From: Acipenser ruthenus
Taxonomy: Eukaryota; Chordata; Actinopteri; Acipenseriformes; Acipenseridae
NCBI RefSeq assembly: GCF_902713425.1
Contig: NC_081230.1
Coordinates: 10,384,143 to 10,448,142, forward strand
Reading direction: 5' to 3'
DNA length: 64,000 nucleotides
The notes below the pieces were generated by a model. It saw only the letters and a program-made list of their open reading frames with translations. It was not told where the DNA came from and ran no database searches. The first letter of the stretch is position 1. Every line of letters starts with the position of its first letter. Shown one piece after another: positions 1 through 25,557 of this stretch. The position numbers and the translations under genes were made by a program.

Positions 1-35
1 TTTGGATAAAGGTGTCTGCTAAATAAGCAAATAAC
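1..35 (+). repeat. SINE/LINE tail fragment (V-SINE-like)
   Basis: The window opens inside the motif GGATAAAGGTGTCTGCTAAA. It closely resembles the conserved 3' tail shared by fish V-SINEs and their partner LINEs (GGATAAAAGCGTCTGCTAAA from memory). Only the tail is in the window. The same motif appears in reverse near 19600. Confidence 0.5.
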
Positions 36-144
36 AATTCTGGTGCAGGTGCTCTGACTACCAGAAGTGCTCTTATACCGTAAGAGAAACAGGGTCAACT
101 GTGCAAAATAACTTAAAGTAACAAACAACACTAAAAAAAAACAT

Positions 145-147
<3 letters not shown>

Positions 148-200
<53 letters not shown>
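148..200. repeat. (TA)n microsatellite
   Basis: Uninterrupted TA dinucleotides, about 26 units. No functional role is visible. Confidence 0.95.
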
Positions 201-203
<3 letters not shown>

Positions 204-1105
204 TGAACTCCAAGACCTAAATAAATGTGCTCCGCTGTTTCACACTGCTTCTCAGGTTTGGGAATCACCTGTGCCGCAGTATCGATGGAAACCACACCAC
301 GGCTGCTGTGCTGGGGGTTACCAGTTGGTCTTTCTTAAGCAGTAAACTGGTAAAGCTCTCTTAATCCAGCAGCACCTGCCCCGTCGAGCTCGGGAAGCAC
401 AAGTGTCATTTCTGAACATGCATCTGTTAAGAGGAAAGCCATCAGCTGTAGTAGGCATTCCCCTAGTGTAGAAAACTCACAGCTTTGATTCATGAGAAGT
501 ATAAAGCCATGCTGTTTCCTGTAATACCGCTGTCTTGCTGTCAGTGCAGCCTGTGTTAATGCTTCATGTGTGACTGTACCTGCATTCTGTGTTTATCAAT
601 TGTTGAAATCAGTCTTTAAACCACAGACCTTGTATAAGGCCACAGAAAATAAAACACTCTGAATTCTTTAATGCTGAGAGGGAAATTTAGTAACCCACAA
701 AAAACCCTGAGCATCATTTCCCCTGGCTTCTGTTTTAAAAGAAACAGGGTCAAAACAAAGAATCTCAGACACAGCTGTTTTTTTTGTACACATTGCAAAA
801 TTAACCGAAAAAACACCATGTAATTGCTGTATATAAGCTCTAAGATTTTGTATTTGGAACGCTATTTGTGAACATGAATTTCTGTTCTCATGACCAGCTA
901 CATTTACAATTTAAACATTGCTTTTAAATCAATTTAAGACCCTCTTACGCTGTTTACATATTTGACATACAGAGAATTACACGAAATAGATTCACATGCA
1001 CTGTTACATGTTTGATTTGTATAACCTTCGTAGACAAGGAATGATCTAATCAGTGGCAAATACATCTTTAATAAAGTGACCCCCCCCCACGCTTTCACTG
1101 TGATT

Positions 1106-1225
1106 CCTGACACCCCCACACTGTAGATTCACTCTCCCTGTGCAGCAGGTATTAGGACCCCACATCCTGACACCCCTACACTGTAGATTCACTCTCCCTG
1201 TGCAGCAGGTACTAAGACCCACATC
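1106..1225. repeat. 60-bp tandem duplication, 2 copies
   Basis: The segment beginning CCTGACACCCCCACACTGTA is repeated at a 60-bp offset (1106 and 1166) with a few substitutions. Confidence 0.85.
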
Positions 1226-3789
1226 ACATTGCTACTCAGGACACAGAAGAATAAGGGACTTGCAAAACCTGTTCTTAAAGCTTGAGTCAGCACCCCTTTA
1301 AAAGTTAGAGATTCAGCAACACAGGGCTGGCACCCACTGGCCATCAGTGTGATTCTATTTTGGGGCACATTTGCAGACAGACTGTGCTTGACATTGCAAA
1401 CGGGTTGTATTACAGGCGGGTGGGATTCTTGTGACTTGCAAAGGTGAAAGCTGCTACATCGCTAACCTCAGAGGTCAGTTTCACTTTCTGATCAGCCACA
1501 CAGGTGCTAACTGCTGCTTCACGCGTGCGACCACTGAACCCACCTGCTCGAAGTGCTTCAAATCCTACTGCAGCTTGCTGGTAAGCCAAATACAAAAACA
1601 CCTGGGAGTTTGCCTGGACTAAAATAAAATAAACAATTAAAATAACAACACTTTAAAAAAAGATCACAACATTATACCAGTACCCCACCCCTAAAACATA
1701 CACACACTTGTTAGCTGTTTATAACAGAGAACAGATGGAGCATTGACAGTAAATAAGCAGAAGCATACTGCCTGCACCCCCTTCTATCTCAGCACACCGA
1801 GGTATTAATGTTCCTGTTGAGACAGACTCATCCATTTATGATGCCAGGCTACTGAAAACAAGGCTTGTTGCTGGGGTGGTCGAAGCCTGATGAGGTACAA
1901 CTATTACTCCCTAAACCCACAGAAGGGCAAAAAAGCCAATTGTTGGGGGCATTTTTCCTTTAAGAAGTTGGGATTATGATGACTTGGGGTAAGTAGCTTT
2001 GAGAATCTAATCTAAGAGGTTGGTCTATGTTACCCTTTACCCTTATACATATCAAAACAGCTGACTCCATCTGTGCAGGCACGTGCTAACTTCATTATCC
2101 TGACAGCAGTAAAAGATGTGTTGCAAACTCGACAGCGTGTTCCGGAACACTAAGAATAGGAATCCTGCTATTGTTCTTTGGAGGTTCTATTGGGAGATTG
2201 GGGGAGGTTAAAGAAGCAGAACTCTAGTAGGAAATGAAACGCAATGTAACAATATTTCTGCAGCTTACCATGGTTGTATCAGAATCACCTTGGTTTTATC
2301 ATGCTTTTTATGCAACATCCGTAACTTTAAACTAAGGCTGTAAAGCTAAATGAAAATAAAAATCCTAAGCGACTGTTTACACAAAATATATATTTTAACT
2401 ACAGTCAACCCCGATATTGATGCAATACAGCCATCTGAAAAGTCTTCTCATCAGAAGGCTTGTATCACGCAGTTGGAAAACTACATGGCATTAAGATTAG
2501 CCGTATGTTTATTCTTATATAATTATATATTATAATATATATATAGTACATAAGAAAGCTGTGCGAGATGCTGTTGACCACACTCAGCCCAGCCAGGAAG
2601 CCTATAAGTCGTAGTGTGGACACCAGCTTGTATCGTACAGCACCCTGCACAACACAGAGGCGCACAGCCAGCGGACGAAGTGTCTTTTTAAAACGTTTCT
2701 TTCATCTCTAACCGCAGTGAACTTTGTAACCAGGCAGCCACACTGCCTCTTGGCCACTTGCACCCCAAATAAAACTTCAGTTCAAGTCCTCTGACTAAAC
2801 CTTGGTATGAACGCTTCAGAGTGGGTAGAATGCTGGCGCTAGGCCGGGAGTGATGCGTTTCCTGCCGTGGTTTCCCTGGCGACGTGTCTGAAGTATCTGT
2901 GTTTCCCACATCCTCTCTCGGCGCTGTTCTGGTCGGCTCAGATGACACTGATGGCGCTCCCCACATCCTGTAACGTTAGTCAAATCTAGTAGAAAGAATG
3001 GCAGTCTTGTCAGTGTCAGATACATCCCACTCACAGCTCTGCACCCCCTATCTGTCTGTCTGCCAGTCAGTCCTGGGCCTCTCTTAAAATCAGACCCAAA
3101 TCGTGCTGAAGAGTGCCCAACTGTTTACTATTGTCCAATGGGAACAAGTCGAGGCCACAAGATTTGAACCCAGGCCTCCTGCAGTGAAAGGCACCACAGA
3201 TTTAGCTATTACTTTGGACTGGACTTGGCAGCTCATTGATATGGTCCTGAGATTGACTTAGAAGCGATTTGAATTCAGACTTGTTCATTTCCATTAGCAA
3301 CAGCAGATTGAGATCAGTTCGATTTCAATGGGGACTCTGTCTGTCAGCCGCAGTTAGGATGGCGGGCTGGCAGGACTCCATCTCTTCACACTGATGGTGG
3401 AAGATGTCTAACGAAGGACGCTAGAGGCGGGTTTTAAATCTGCAGAAAAAAATCTGTAGGCAGAGCACAAGTGCTGTGGATGCGTTAAACAGACAGGGAA
3501 ATACTGGAGGCTGGCGAATTCACTGATAAGCAGCGGATACAATGTGATCACACAGCTGATGGCTGAGTTTGGTCACAGATTGTATTGTAGAATGATTGCA
3601 GCCTCTGTTAGATCGTGGAACGAGATGAGGTTGAGTTTTAGTACAGAAAGAAACGTAGAATAAGAAACCTCGTTTTATCTACAGTAGTTCACACACCCTG
3701 ACTGATTCGTATTTAACAAATCTCAATTTATCCGTTACTGTAATTCAAATGTACAGTCTTCAAAGCCCAGCAGTTTAAACAACTGACGT

Positions 3790-4677
3790 AAACGGGGCAG
3801 ACGTCATTGTTAGGGTTAGCTTGGATTCTAATTTAGTCCAGTTTTAGATCACGCTCAGCTTGTAAACGGGGCAGACGTCATTGTTAGGGTTAGCTTGGAT
3901 TCTAATTTAGTCCAGTTTTAGATCACGCTCAGCTTGTAAATGGGGCAGACGTCATTGTTAGGGTTAGCTTGGATTCTAATTTAGTCCAGTTTTAGATCAC
4001 GCTCAGCTTGTAAACGGGGCAGACGTCATTGTTAGGGTTAGCTTGGATTCTAATTTAGTCCAGTTTTAGATCACGCTCAGCTTGTAAACGGGGCAGACGT
4101 CATTGTTAGGGTTAGCTTGGATTCTAATTTAGTCCAGTTTTAGATCACGCTCAGCTTGTAAACGGGGCAGACGTCATTGTTAGGGTTAGCTTGGATTCTA
4201 ATTTAGTCCAGTTTTAGATCACGCTCAGCTTGTAAACGGGGCAGACGTCATTGTTAGGGTTAGCTTGGATTCTAATTTAGTCCAGTTTTAGATCACGCTC
4301 AGCTTGTAAACGGGGCAGACGTCATTGTTAGGGTTAGCTTGGATTCTAATTTAGTCCAGTTTTAGATCACGCTCAGCTTGTAAACGGGGCAGACGTCATT
4401 GTTAGGGTTAGCTTGGATTCTAATTTAGTCCAGTTTTAGATCACGCTCAGCTTGTAAACGGGGCAGACGTCATTGTTAGGGTTAGCTTGGATTCTAATTT
4501 AGTCCAGTTTTAGATCACGCTCAGCTTGTAAACGGGGCAGACGTCATTGTTAGGGTTAGCTTGGATTCTAATTTAGTCCAGTTTTAGATCACGCTCAGCT
4601 TGTAAACGGGGCAGACGTCATTGTTAGGGTCAGCTTGGATTCTAATTTAGTCCAGTTTTAGATCACGCTCAGCTTGT
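3790..4677. repeat. 74-bp satellite, 12 units, with TTAGGGTTAG and ACGTCA in each unit
   Basis: Twelve head-to-tail units of 74 bp fill 888 bp exactly. They are almost identical; single changes include AAATGGGG in one unit and GGGTCAGC in the last. Each unit carries TTAGGGTTAG, which is 1.7 vertebrate telomere repeats, and a GACGTCA core resembling a CREB/ATF half site. The near-identity points to recent amplification or homogenisation. Function is unknown. Confidence 0.97.
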
Positions 4678-5730
4678 TGCATGTTTCGAATAACGAGCCA
4701 CAGGCAGCATCTTGTGACAAGCGGCTTTGTTTGTTTTGCACTTTGGAGGAACACGTCATTCTCACAACAGAAACGGACACTTCCTCAAGCAAGCGCGGCT
4801 TTGGCTACGCACAGACTAAATATACATATCATCTTTTTTTATGCTGTGGTCTCAGTTCCACTTCCTCTGAAACGCTCCCACTCCTGCCTATCAGAAGTAT
4901 CTGGTGCCTGCAGTGTCACGCGCACACGCACACACATTTGCATTAGTGAATTGGTTGCCATGCACCTGTCTGCACGAAACTGAACTCAGCCAATAAACAG
5001 ATGAGCTGCTGAGGTTTGGTTAGAAGTTAATACAGCTACTGTAACCCTGTCCCTTTGGGAGTGCTTTTACAGTAAACACTCAGTATAGTCTCTTCAACAC
5101 AGACCTCAAAAGCAACACAAGAGACATCAGTGCCGTGCTCACATAATGCTACTGCTGGGCCAAACACGAGTGTTTCATTAATTCAAAATGCAAAAGAATA
5201 CTCCCTGGAATTATCTGGAAAACAAGTGTGTAATTACAGTATCTCACTGGATTCAATTACACCTAATTGTTAATGATGAAGTATTAAAGCAAGTAGAGAA
5301 GCACACTGTACAGAACCATGCGTGTGTTTTTTTACTCCCATGAATGCATTGGGTTTCCTTTGCAGGATATCTTTCTGAGAGTCATTTAAAAATGATAGAT
5401 ACACTAATACATTTCAAGCAGAGTTTGCATATTCGAATATCTGTCCCAGCAATACAGAAAACAAAGATGCAAACACAAAATGAAATATAGAAAGCTCTTT
5501 ACTCAGACTGGCAGCGCTCCTGTCTTGACTGCCAGTCTGATGAAAGCGATAACGTTTGCATAAGTCGTTAATCTGGCGAGATCATGCAAAAAAGCTACAT
5601 CACATCCTACCATCAAATTTACAAGAGCATTAATGGAGACAGTGTGCAAGTACGTTTATATGGAAGGAAGCACTTTTTGTTTTTAGACATTGTTATGGAC
5701 GAACCTAGCAGGTGAGGGGCTAGCACGGGG
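4678..5730. other. Intergenic spacer between two satellites
   Basis: No recognisable gene. The overlapping ORFs near 4674-4983 look like chance. A short segment near 5405-5450 resembles part of an NLR intron near 53905-53940, so it may be a fragment of an uncharacterised interspersed repeat. Confidence 0.4.
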
Positions 5731-6436
5731 CCCTGTGGTAACCCTGCGTGCTCCTAGTGCACACGATGCCCTGTGGTAACCCTGCGTGCTCCTAGTGCAC
5801 ACGGGGCCCTGTGGTAACCCTGCGTGCTCCTAGTGCACACGGGGCCCTGTGGTAACCCTGCGTGCTCCTAGTGCACACGGGGCCCTGTGGTAACCCTGCG
5901 TGCTCCTAGTGCACACGATGCCCTGTGGTAACCCTGCGTGCTCCTAGTGCACACGGGGCCCTGTGGTAACCCTGCGTGCTCCTAGTGCACACGGGGCCCT
6001 GTGGTAACCCTGCGTGCTCCTAGTGCACACGGGGCCCTGTGGTAACCCTGCGTGCTCCTAGTGCACACGGGGCCCTGTGGTAACCCTGCGTGCTCCTAGT
6101 GCACACGGGGCTCTGTGGTAACCCTGCGTGCTCCTAGTGCACACGGGGCCCTGTGGTAACCCTGCGTGCTCCTAGTGCACACGGGGCCCTGTGGTAACCC
6201 TGCGTGCTCCTAGTGCACACGGGGCCCTGTGGTAACCCTGCGTGCTCCTAGTGCACACGGGGCCCTGTGGTAACCCTGCGTGCTCCTAGTGCACACGGGG
6301 CCCTGTGGTAACCCTGCGTGCTCCTAGTGCACACGGGGCCCTGTGGTAACCCTGCGTGCTCCTAGTGCACACGGGGCCCTGTGGTAACCCTGCGTGCTCC
6401 TAGTGCACACGGGGCCCTGTGGTAACCCTGCGTGCT
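5731..6436. repeat. 38-bp minisatellite, about 18.6 units
   Basis: The unit starts CCCTGTGGTAACCCTGCGTG and ends in CACACGGGG. A variant ending CACGATG precedes the copies near 5769 and near 5921, and a GGGCTCTG variant lies near 6108. Other units are nearly identical, as in a young, variable-number array. Confidence 0.97.
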
Positions 6437-8512
6437 TTGCCTCTTGTTCTTCCCAAGCTTTTGTTCTTATGTACGTCTGTTCGTCTCTGCGTTGTCATTA
6501 TAAACCTCAGCTGATTGTTTATATGAAATGCTGCTCCTTCTTTGTGAAGATGTATTTGAACTTCCTCCTGTTATCAAAGCCACTGTGATGTGAAGTGAAG
6601 CTCAGTCCACAAAGGCTTCCAGCTGGACCAGCGTCGGTAAACACGCTTAAAACGGAATCCGCGCCCTGCATTGTTTTCTGAAGCCAGGTTTCCTTTTCGT
6701 CATGCATTTTTTTGCCTTCTCTGAATTTGTCTCGGATTGCCCACAACCAACTAGAAATACCTACTATACTCTTGTAAACAAAAAAACCGAAAAAAACACC
6801 TTTTAAAAGTGTACCATGAATACTGTGTTTGTTTTTACCAGGAGACCGTGCTCTCATTAACAGAGGGGTCCTGGAAACCAATACAAACAACATTACAGAG
6901 ATGGACACGAAAATCTAAGAATACAATGCACTCATTTACATAAACACGTATCACACTTTTGCGCAAAAAAACTTAATTGTTTTGAGTATTCAAATGAGTT
7001 TGAAGTTTTACGCAGTATAAAATAAACATACTCACAAGCACTGGCTAGTACTCTTAACAAAATACATAATATGGCCCAAGAAAACAGCGTTTCCGGAGGG
7101 GATATTGACAATGTAATGTAAACATTAATAATAGGCCCTATACCTAATATTTAAGAAAATGATTTGTATGTTAAATTTGCTGTTTTATTTACGTAGCATA
7201 AAATTGCTGTTGCAAGAGGCTGGGCGTTTCGTTTTCACAAAACCGCCTGACCTAATTAACAGTACAGTTTGTTTACATTGCCACAATGTTGGTGTATGCT
7301 CCTTGCCCCTTGAAAGAGCGCTGTAAGCTGAATAGGACGCTCCGGACAGGACTTGCAGCAGTAGGCGGTCTAAATGATATTGCCCGTTTTCCGTAAAGCT
7401 CTTTACTATGACATCATAAAATGGGCTGAAGTTCTATGGGATTCTGTGATTCAGAAGGTGGCCGCTATTATATAAAGTCAGGCGAAGAGTTAGTCAGGTT
7501 TTATAAAGGACCAAGAAGATCAAACAGAAATATGTTCCAGATGAAATCGAAGCACATCGTGTTTGTCGTTTTTTTTTTTAAAACTTTCGTTAAAGGGTAC
7601 GCAACGCGAATCAAGTGTTTTTTTTTGTAGACGCGTTGAAAATATGAAACAAAAACGAATAGCAGAAGCGCCTTGAGCGTTTAAATTGCATTCCTCTCGC
7701 TTTTGTGGTGCTGCTTCGGATTCCAAACCGTGAACATATTTAACTGAGAAGCAACAGAACCATTGTTATTGAAGCACAGTGTTTGTTAACGTAACTGCAT
7801 TGTACCCACGCGAGCTTCATTTCCATCCCTGTAATCGGAATGAAGAGACTGCAAGGGCTGCGTCTGTAGTGTTTGGCAGAAGCAAGCAGAGTCTAAATGC
7901 AAATAAACAGATGCTGCGTGTTTTTACTAAAGCTGTGGTCTCTGTGCGGACTGCTTAAGTCGAATTAAAATTGTTCAAGCTTTTGCTACTATTCAGACAG
8001 CTCTAGTTTTTTCAGTAAACAAACTCGGAACTGGAGAAGAGAACTGGTTTATCTGTGTGGAACTGGCAGCGTGCCACCGTTCACTGAACAACTGCAATAC
8101 AGGCAAGCTGTCGTGTCAACTCAAGAGGGGATTATCCCGGACAGCAAACGCTTGAATGTATGAAAGATTGAATGAATAGCATACAGTGTTACGCAAGGAA
8201 GCTCGGAGGCACTCCCTGCTATTAGCGTTGCTCCTTGCTGTTGCCTTTTTATGATGGTTTGCCACGATTGGTTTTGGGTTCTGTTTGTCCAATATTGAGT
8301 TACCAGTTTTTTTGTCGTGAGTTTGTCTGGGAAATCCTATTTGCCGGGGACTGGACAGTGATCCCAGTTGAAAAGGTCACATTCAAATGGAGAGAAGTGT
8401 TAAGAGGAGGCATCCACTTCTTTGTGTTGCTATTAAAAATCAAACAACTCACACAATACGTTCAAATGCCATGCATTTATTATTTTTAAACTGAAAATAG
8501 AACATAGCTTTA

Positions 8513-8577
<65 letters not shown>

Positions 8578-8778
8578 CATATATATATATATATATATAT
8601 AATCTGAACGTGTGTTGGCATCCCTCTTTTGAACATTGTTTTTAAAGAAACTATTTACAACCAAAAAACAAATAAATAAATAACTTAAAATTGTTTTAAA
8701 AAAAAAACCAAAAAAAAAACCAAAAAACCACAACTTTAAAAGGTTTACCAAAAAAATAAAAACCAGAAAAAAAAGCAG
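6437..8778. other. Intergenic/3' flank of tamalin
   Basis: No coding exon recognised. A long (TA)n tract at 8519-8600 and an A-rich stretch at 8640-8775 adjoin the tamalin stop codon and probably lie in its 3' UTR, which runs leftward. A reverse-strand AATAAA (TTTATT near 8476) is a candidate poly(A) signal. Confidence 0.45.
8519..8600. repeat. (TA)n microsatellite, interrupted once
   Basis: Two TA tracts separated by a short ATTACAT break. They lie just downstream of the tamalin coding end on the minus strand. Confidence 0.95.
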
Positions 8779-20877
<12,099 letters not shown>

Positions 20878-21165
20878 GTTCTTCATAGCAATCCAACACA
20901 CACTGCTAATTCACAGACCTCGACTTGTGTTGCTACTTGTATCACAAACAACCCAATTAGCCAGTCCCAGCCCACACTGTTGCACGCTCTCTGTCTCTCT
21001 CTCTCTTAGTTATACTAATGCAACTCAACTTTGCATGACTAGTAGTATTTCAGTCAGTGCCAGATGGGCGTGGGCGTGGCCTACAACTCATTTCCACTTC
21101 TCCCTGTGCAAGCCGACTCTTAAAGAGACAGTACCGCATTTACCTGCGCTTAGCTCCCCCTATAG

Positions 21166-21442
21166 CAGGGGTGGCCAGCCCCGCTCCTGGAGATCCACAT
21201 TCCGGCAGGTTTTATAGGTAACCCTTAATCGTCAATTTCTGAAGAACGCAAGTTGTTGATCAATTTAGGAAGTTAATGTGTTCAATTAAATGAGGAGTGG
21301 TCAGCTCTGCTCCGTGAGCAGCGGCTCTCGCTGCTTAACGAGTCAAAATGAAACTGCTCCAGTTCTTTAAAATGGATGATTAAGGGCTACCTATAAAACC
21401 CGCTGGATCCTGGCTCTTCAGGACCAGGGCTGCCCACCCCTG
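21166..21442. mobile_element. hAT-like MITE (family B), 277 bp
   Basis: It starts CAGGGGTGGCCAGCCCCGCT and ends GGGCTGCCCACCCCTG, an inverted match. The flanks are CCCTATAG and CCCTGATG, a degraded 8-bp target duplication. CAGGG ends with 8-bp duplications indicate the hAT superfamily. Non-coding. It lies about 290 bp upstream of the tamalin start. A likely relative is at 60665-60835. Confidence 0.75.
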
Positions 21443-21492
21443 CCCTGATGTTTCGCTGTAGCTGCCTTTTAACACTGGAATTGTCTTGCAAA

Positions 21493-21710
21493 AGTGTTCT
21501 GGAGTGAATAGTGTGATATGCATGGCAGTGTTCTAGAGTGAATAGTGTGATATGCATGGCAGTGTTCTAGAGTGAATAGTGTGATATCCATGCCAGTGTT
21601 CTAGAGTGAATAGTGTGATATCCATGCCAGTGTTCTAGAGTGAATGGTGTGATATCCATGCCAGTGTTCTAGAGTGAATAGTGTGATATCGATGCCAGTT
21701 TTCTAGAAAG
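21493..21710. repeat. 34-bp tandem repeat, about 6 units
   Basis: The unit is GTGTTCTAGAGTGAATAGTG followed by TGATATCCATGCCA. The first copies read ATGCATGGCA and the later ones ATCCATGCCA, so two sub-variants lie in separate blocks. Confidence 0.95.
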
Positions 21711-22425
21711 CTTCTTTAACAAGCCAGCAGCAGCACGGTGTCGTTTTAGGAAAAGCAACCCGTGTTTTGTTCACACCAAAAAAAAGAAGATGAGAGAGAT
21801 TTTGAAAATAAACGTCCTCTCAGTCCTGTAACTCAAGAGTTAAACCCCAGTGAACCGGGGCTCTCTGTTTTCAATGAGTTATTGGGAAGTTAATTAGCGC
21901 CACCTGCCGTGGGACAATGGTATTTGTATCACAGGGGAGGATAGAATCCACGTGTCGTTCTGCTTTACTGTTTCGCATTCCCAATCCTCGTTTATTTTCT
22001 TACACTAGCCCGACTATACAGTACGTATCGAAGAACTTTTAACCGCTCAAGAAACGACCTTCCTGTTGAGCGCAGTTTGGCGCACGGTCGATTATACCTT
22101 CTCTTCTCCTTCTTCTAAATTATGAAAACATATGTAATAAAACACAATAACCAACACTGCTATCACTGCTACAACTCACAATATAATATAATAATTGTAA
22201 CATTATTTTATTTTTTTATAAAATTACACGATTGAACGGAGGCTTTCGTACTTATTATTTTGCAGTGGACTAAATGAAAAAGCAACTGCATCGTAAATAC
22301 TGCGCTCGTGTCACTAGAGTATTGACAGGAAATACAGCAATAACAACCCTGCGTCTCTTATAACAGAACCATTCTGCGGCAGTGCGTAAGGTATACAGCT
22401 CTAACACCACTGTACGTGTGTTTAA

Positions 22426-22607
22426 CCCCTTCAGCTGTTCAAAAGGTTTCTTCTTGAAGAGCGAGGAGGGAACTGACCATTCGGATGACCAGATCCAACC
22501 CGTCAGTACATTTTAAACCCGGTTTCGTGCACCCGGTCATTGCTAAAATTAAGAAAGTTAGCACCGTTTTGTATGTGTGGGACACACGTCCCTTTTACCT
22601 TAAAGGG
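22426..22607. mobile_element. piggyBac-like MITE (family P), third copy
   Basis: Preceded by TTAA at 22422-22425, it starts CCCCTTCAGC and ends CCTTAAAGGG. The interior matches the 10780 copy (ACTGACCATTCGGATGACCA). The right TTAA is lost (ACAA follows). Confidence 0.7.
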
Positions 22608-23996
22608 ACAATGGCCCGAGGCAAAGTTCGGGTAGTCAATGCTGTGTTAATTGTCATTTTAAACGCTAATGAGGTCTCTCAGTGTGTGTGGTGGGGGGTG
22701 ATATAAGGTATGCATTGTACTTCACGCGCATCTGTTAAGCGCTCCTGTGCGCTATTACGGGTGTTTTGCTCGCTGATGTTTTGTAAATCACACCTTGGTC
22801 GTGTCCTTTATAACCCCCTTTTATCAGGATCTGTTGCTAACAGGGTGCCAAGTTGTTAAACAGGTTGGGAGGGGTTAACTGAGAATCAAACAAACAAACC
22901 AAATCAAACAAGTCGCTCTGTTTCGATTCTCGACAGCTGTGCCTCGACCTATTCCTTTCATTGGTTTGCTTCTGCAACATTAATTTAATTACCACAGTTA
23001 AAAACTTTATACAGAAGACGGGTAGGTATAGAAGCGATTTCTTCTCGTTCTGTCGATTCACATATTTGAATTATTTTGGATTCATTTTGAAATGACTCAC
23101 ACTAGTAAAATGAATACCCCTGGCCTCTTTCAAACAATGGCTGTCATTGTGCGAGAGTTCAAAGTGTGGTTGTAAAGCTGAGGGGCGCCTCACTGCGGTC
23201 TTGTGTAAACTTCCAGCGGCAGGCAGATGCTACGACTTTGACCGCTTTCACTTTTGAGTCCGCAAGTATAATTTACAGTAACTCACACACGTTTAGACTA
23301 TTTTAATTGCGTTTGTAGGAAACTGAGACACCAGTAGCCACACCAGATTTGGTAAAAAAAAAATCCCAAAAAACTGTGTGTGGATAGAACTATAATTTCT
23401 GCAAATGTGTTTACACTGTTTGCGTGTAATATACATTTTTCTTAACCTACCTGCGAATATTTTTTTTTACGTAAAATAACGCAAAGTCAATAAGGCTATT
23501 GTTAAAACACGGAAGAAGAATATTAATCATCATCCCTGATTCATAAACATGTTTCCCCCTTAAAATATCAATCCCCGTGACGCATTTCAAAAGCTGAAAA
23601 TATGAATGCTTATTATTAGCATTATTAATTTGAAGTAACCGCCTCGCTCGTGTGTCATGTTCATTATATTCAGTCTCGCACGTTTCTGAAGTGCTCATAA
23701 TAACTTTGGTAAGCGCCTATTGTTATGTTAAAACAACAAAAGCGTGCGTGGTATGCAAATGAAAACATTTCAGCACAGCAATGCATTTCCACTGTGGCTT
23801 CGAGGCGTGTTGCCGTCATGCAGGAAATTCAACAAAACAGGGAAACAAATTGTACAGAAACAGCGACAACCATCGTGTTAGCATCACCAAAAAAAAGGTT
23901 TAATATTTTACAACAGTATTTACATGTTTGCATACAGGAGGAGGAGGTCAAATCTGTTGATCGACATTGCCTATCGTGAGATGGAGGTGTGCGACT

Positions 23997-24359
23997 GAGA
24001 CCTGAAACCACCGAGCGAAGGGCAGGGAAACAGGACTGCTCTGTATCAATGCACATAGCGTTTAGATAAACACTGAGCGGAAGCATCCTGAAGGACCTGG
24101 CTCCATGTGATTTCTCTGAGACCTGAAACCACCGAGCGAAGGGCAGGGAAACAGGACTGCTCTGTATGAATGCACATAGCGTTTAGAAAGACACTGAGCG
24201 GGAGCATCCTGAAGGACCTGGCTCCATGTGATTTCTCTGAGACCTGAAACCACCGAGCGAAGGGCAGGGAAACAGGACTGCTCTGTATCAATGCACATAG
24301 CGTTTAGAAAGACACTGAGCGGGAGCATCCTGGCGGACCTGGCTCCATGTGATTTCTCT
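23997..24359. repeat. 121-bp tandem repeat, 3 exact-length units
   Basis: Units start at 23997, 24118 and 24239 with GAGACCTGAAACCACCGAGC. Differences are a handful of substitutions. The ORFs running through it on both strands are by-products of the repeat. Confidence 0.95.
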
Positions 24360-25557
24360 TTTCCCTGCCTAGCTGTGACATTGAATAGACGCGCCGTGCG
24401 CCGATCTACTCTGGCGTGTGTACAGTACCAGGTTAACTAACTGCACCTCTAAAGGAGGTCTCATTGACTACAGTTACACAGCAGCAGTTTTGAATAATAC
24501 GAGACACAACAACATAAACTACTGGGCGATCATATTAAAAGGTTTCAATCGTGATATTGTCAGTTTGATTTGTCGTATTTTAAAATTACTGTTTGACCCA
24601 CAAAATCAAAACTATTTAAGCTTAAATTTGTGAAGTAAATCTCTGTCCTAAAACCGTTGTTTAGAATTAAAAATGATAAATAATAAATACGTTTTTTTAA
24701 AAAAATCACTCTGCAAAACACAGCCCTTAGCCAAACACTCGGTTTCTACAGTATTTTAAGATGTACGTTTTGATTTATTTAGGCTGTATTATTTATATGT
24801 GCTACTAATGAACAAAGGTTCAAACCCTGCCACTGTGGCTGAATTTGAATATACCCAAATAACAGCACACGTTTGGGGTCTGGAGTCACTTCTGTATCTG
24901 TGGTACATTCTCTGAGATGGCCAGATTACTGGCTGCAATTGCAACATTTTGCCACCAGAGGGCTATGTGCGCCAAATCAAAATCCCAATCGAACAAGTCT
25001 CAATATCCCTCCATATATAGCATGGCGTGCTTCAAATCAAAATGCTTAAAAAAAACAAAACAAAAAAAACAAAAACAAAAAAAAAAACCATCAAGCACTA
25101 CAGCTCCACCTAGTGGACCGGAATAACACTACATCAATTTACTTATTTTGGCAGGTAAAGAAAGCAGCTAGGTAATTTTAAAAACACAAACACATTTACA
25201 ATAAGTCCCAGTCTAAATACAGTACCCTGAAGGAGTGATAGGGCCTTATTAGCATGAATACCAGAAAAAGACAATGCGAGCTGTGAATCTGGTCAACTGA
25301 ACATCTGGCAAAAAAGCATAAAAAGGCCTATCGCTTCCAGAAATCATGCTAAAATGAACCTGACCATGCTTTTATGTACAGGGTCAGAAGACACCTGGCC
25401 ACGGGCTTAGGTGGGGGTACCATGCACTGCACTGCAGACAGCTTATCAGGTAGCAGCCTTCCAATAGGTCTGTGGTCCTCAATGCTGTGCCTGCGATGCG
25501 CTACAGAATCAGCATCTGAACACTGCGATGCAGCTGTATTGGGAGGGAGACTGAAGC

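Larger units (their letters stand above)
36..3789. other. Intergenic, no gene recognised
   Basis: No ORF here has a recognisable domain or paired splice sites. It contains a (TA)n microsatellite at about 148-200, a two-copy 60-bp tandem duplication at 1106-1225, and a short stretch near 3150-3215 with a tRNA-like B-box in reverse orientation that may be a degraded SINE. By human synteny NR4A1 would lie on this side of tamalin, but I saw none of its exons. Confidence 0.5.

Noticed and set aside
3790-4677. True internal telomere sequence
   Set aside because: Only TTAGGGTTAG occurs per 74-bp unit; there is no run of perfect TTAGGG repeats.
3790-6436. CRISPR array
   Set aside because: The repeats are contiguous or uniform tandem units with no variable spacers, in a vertebrate genome. 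They are satellites.
1-8778. NR4A1 exons, expected next to tamalin by human synteny
   Set aside because: No nuclear-receptor zinc-finger or ligand-domain peptide is visible on either strand.
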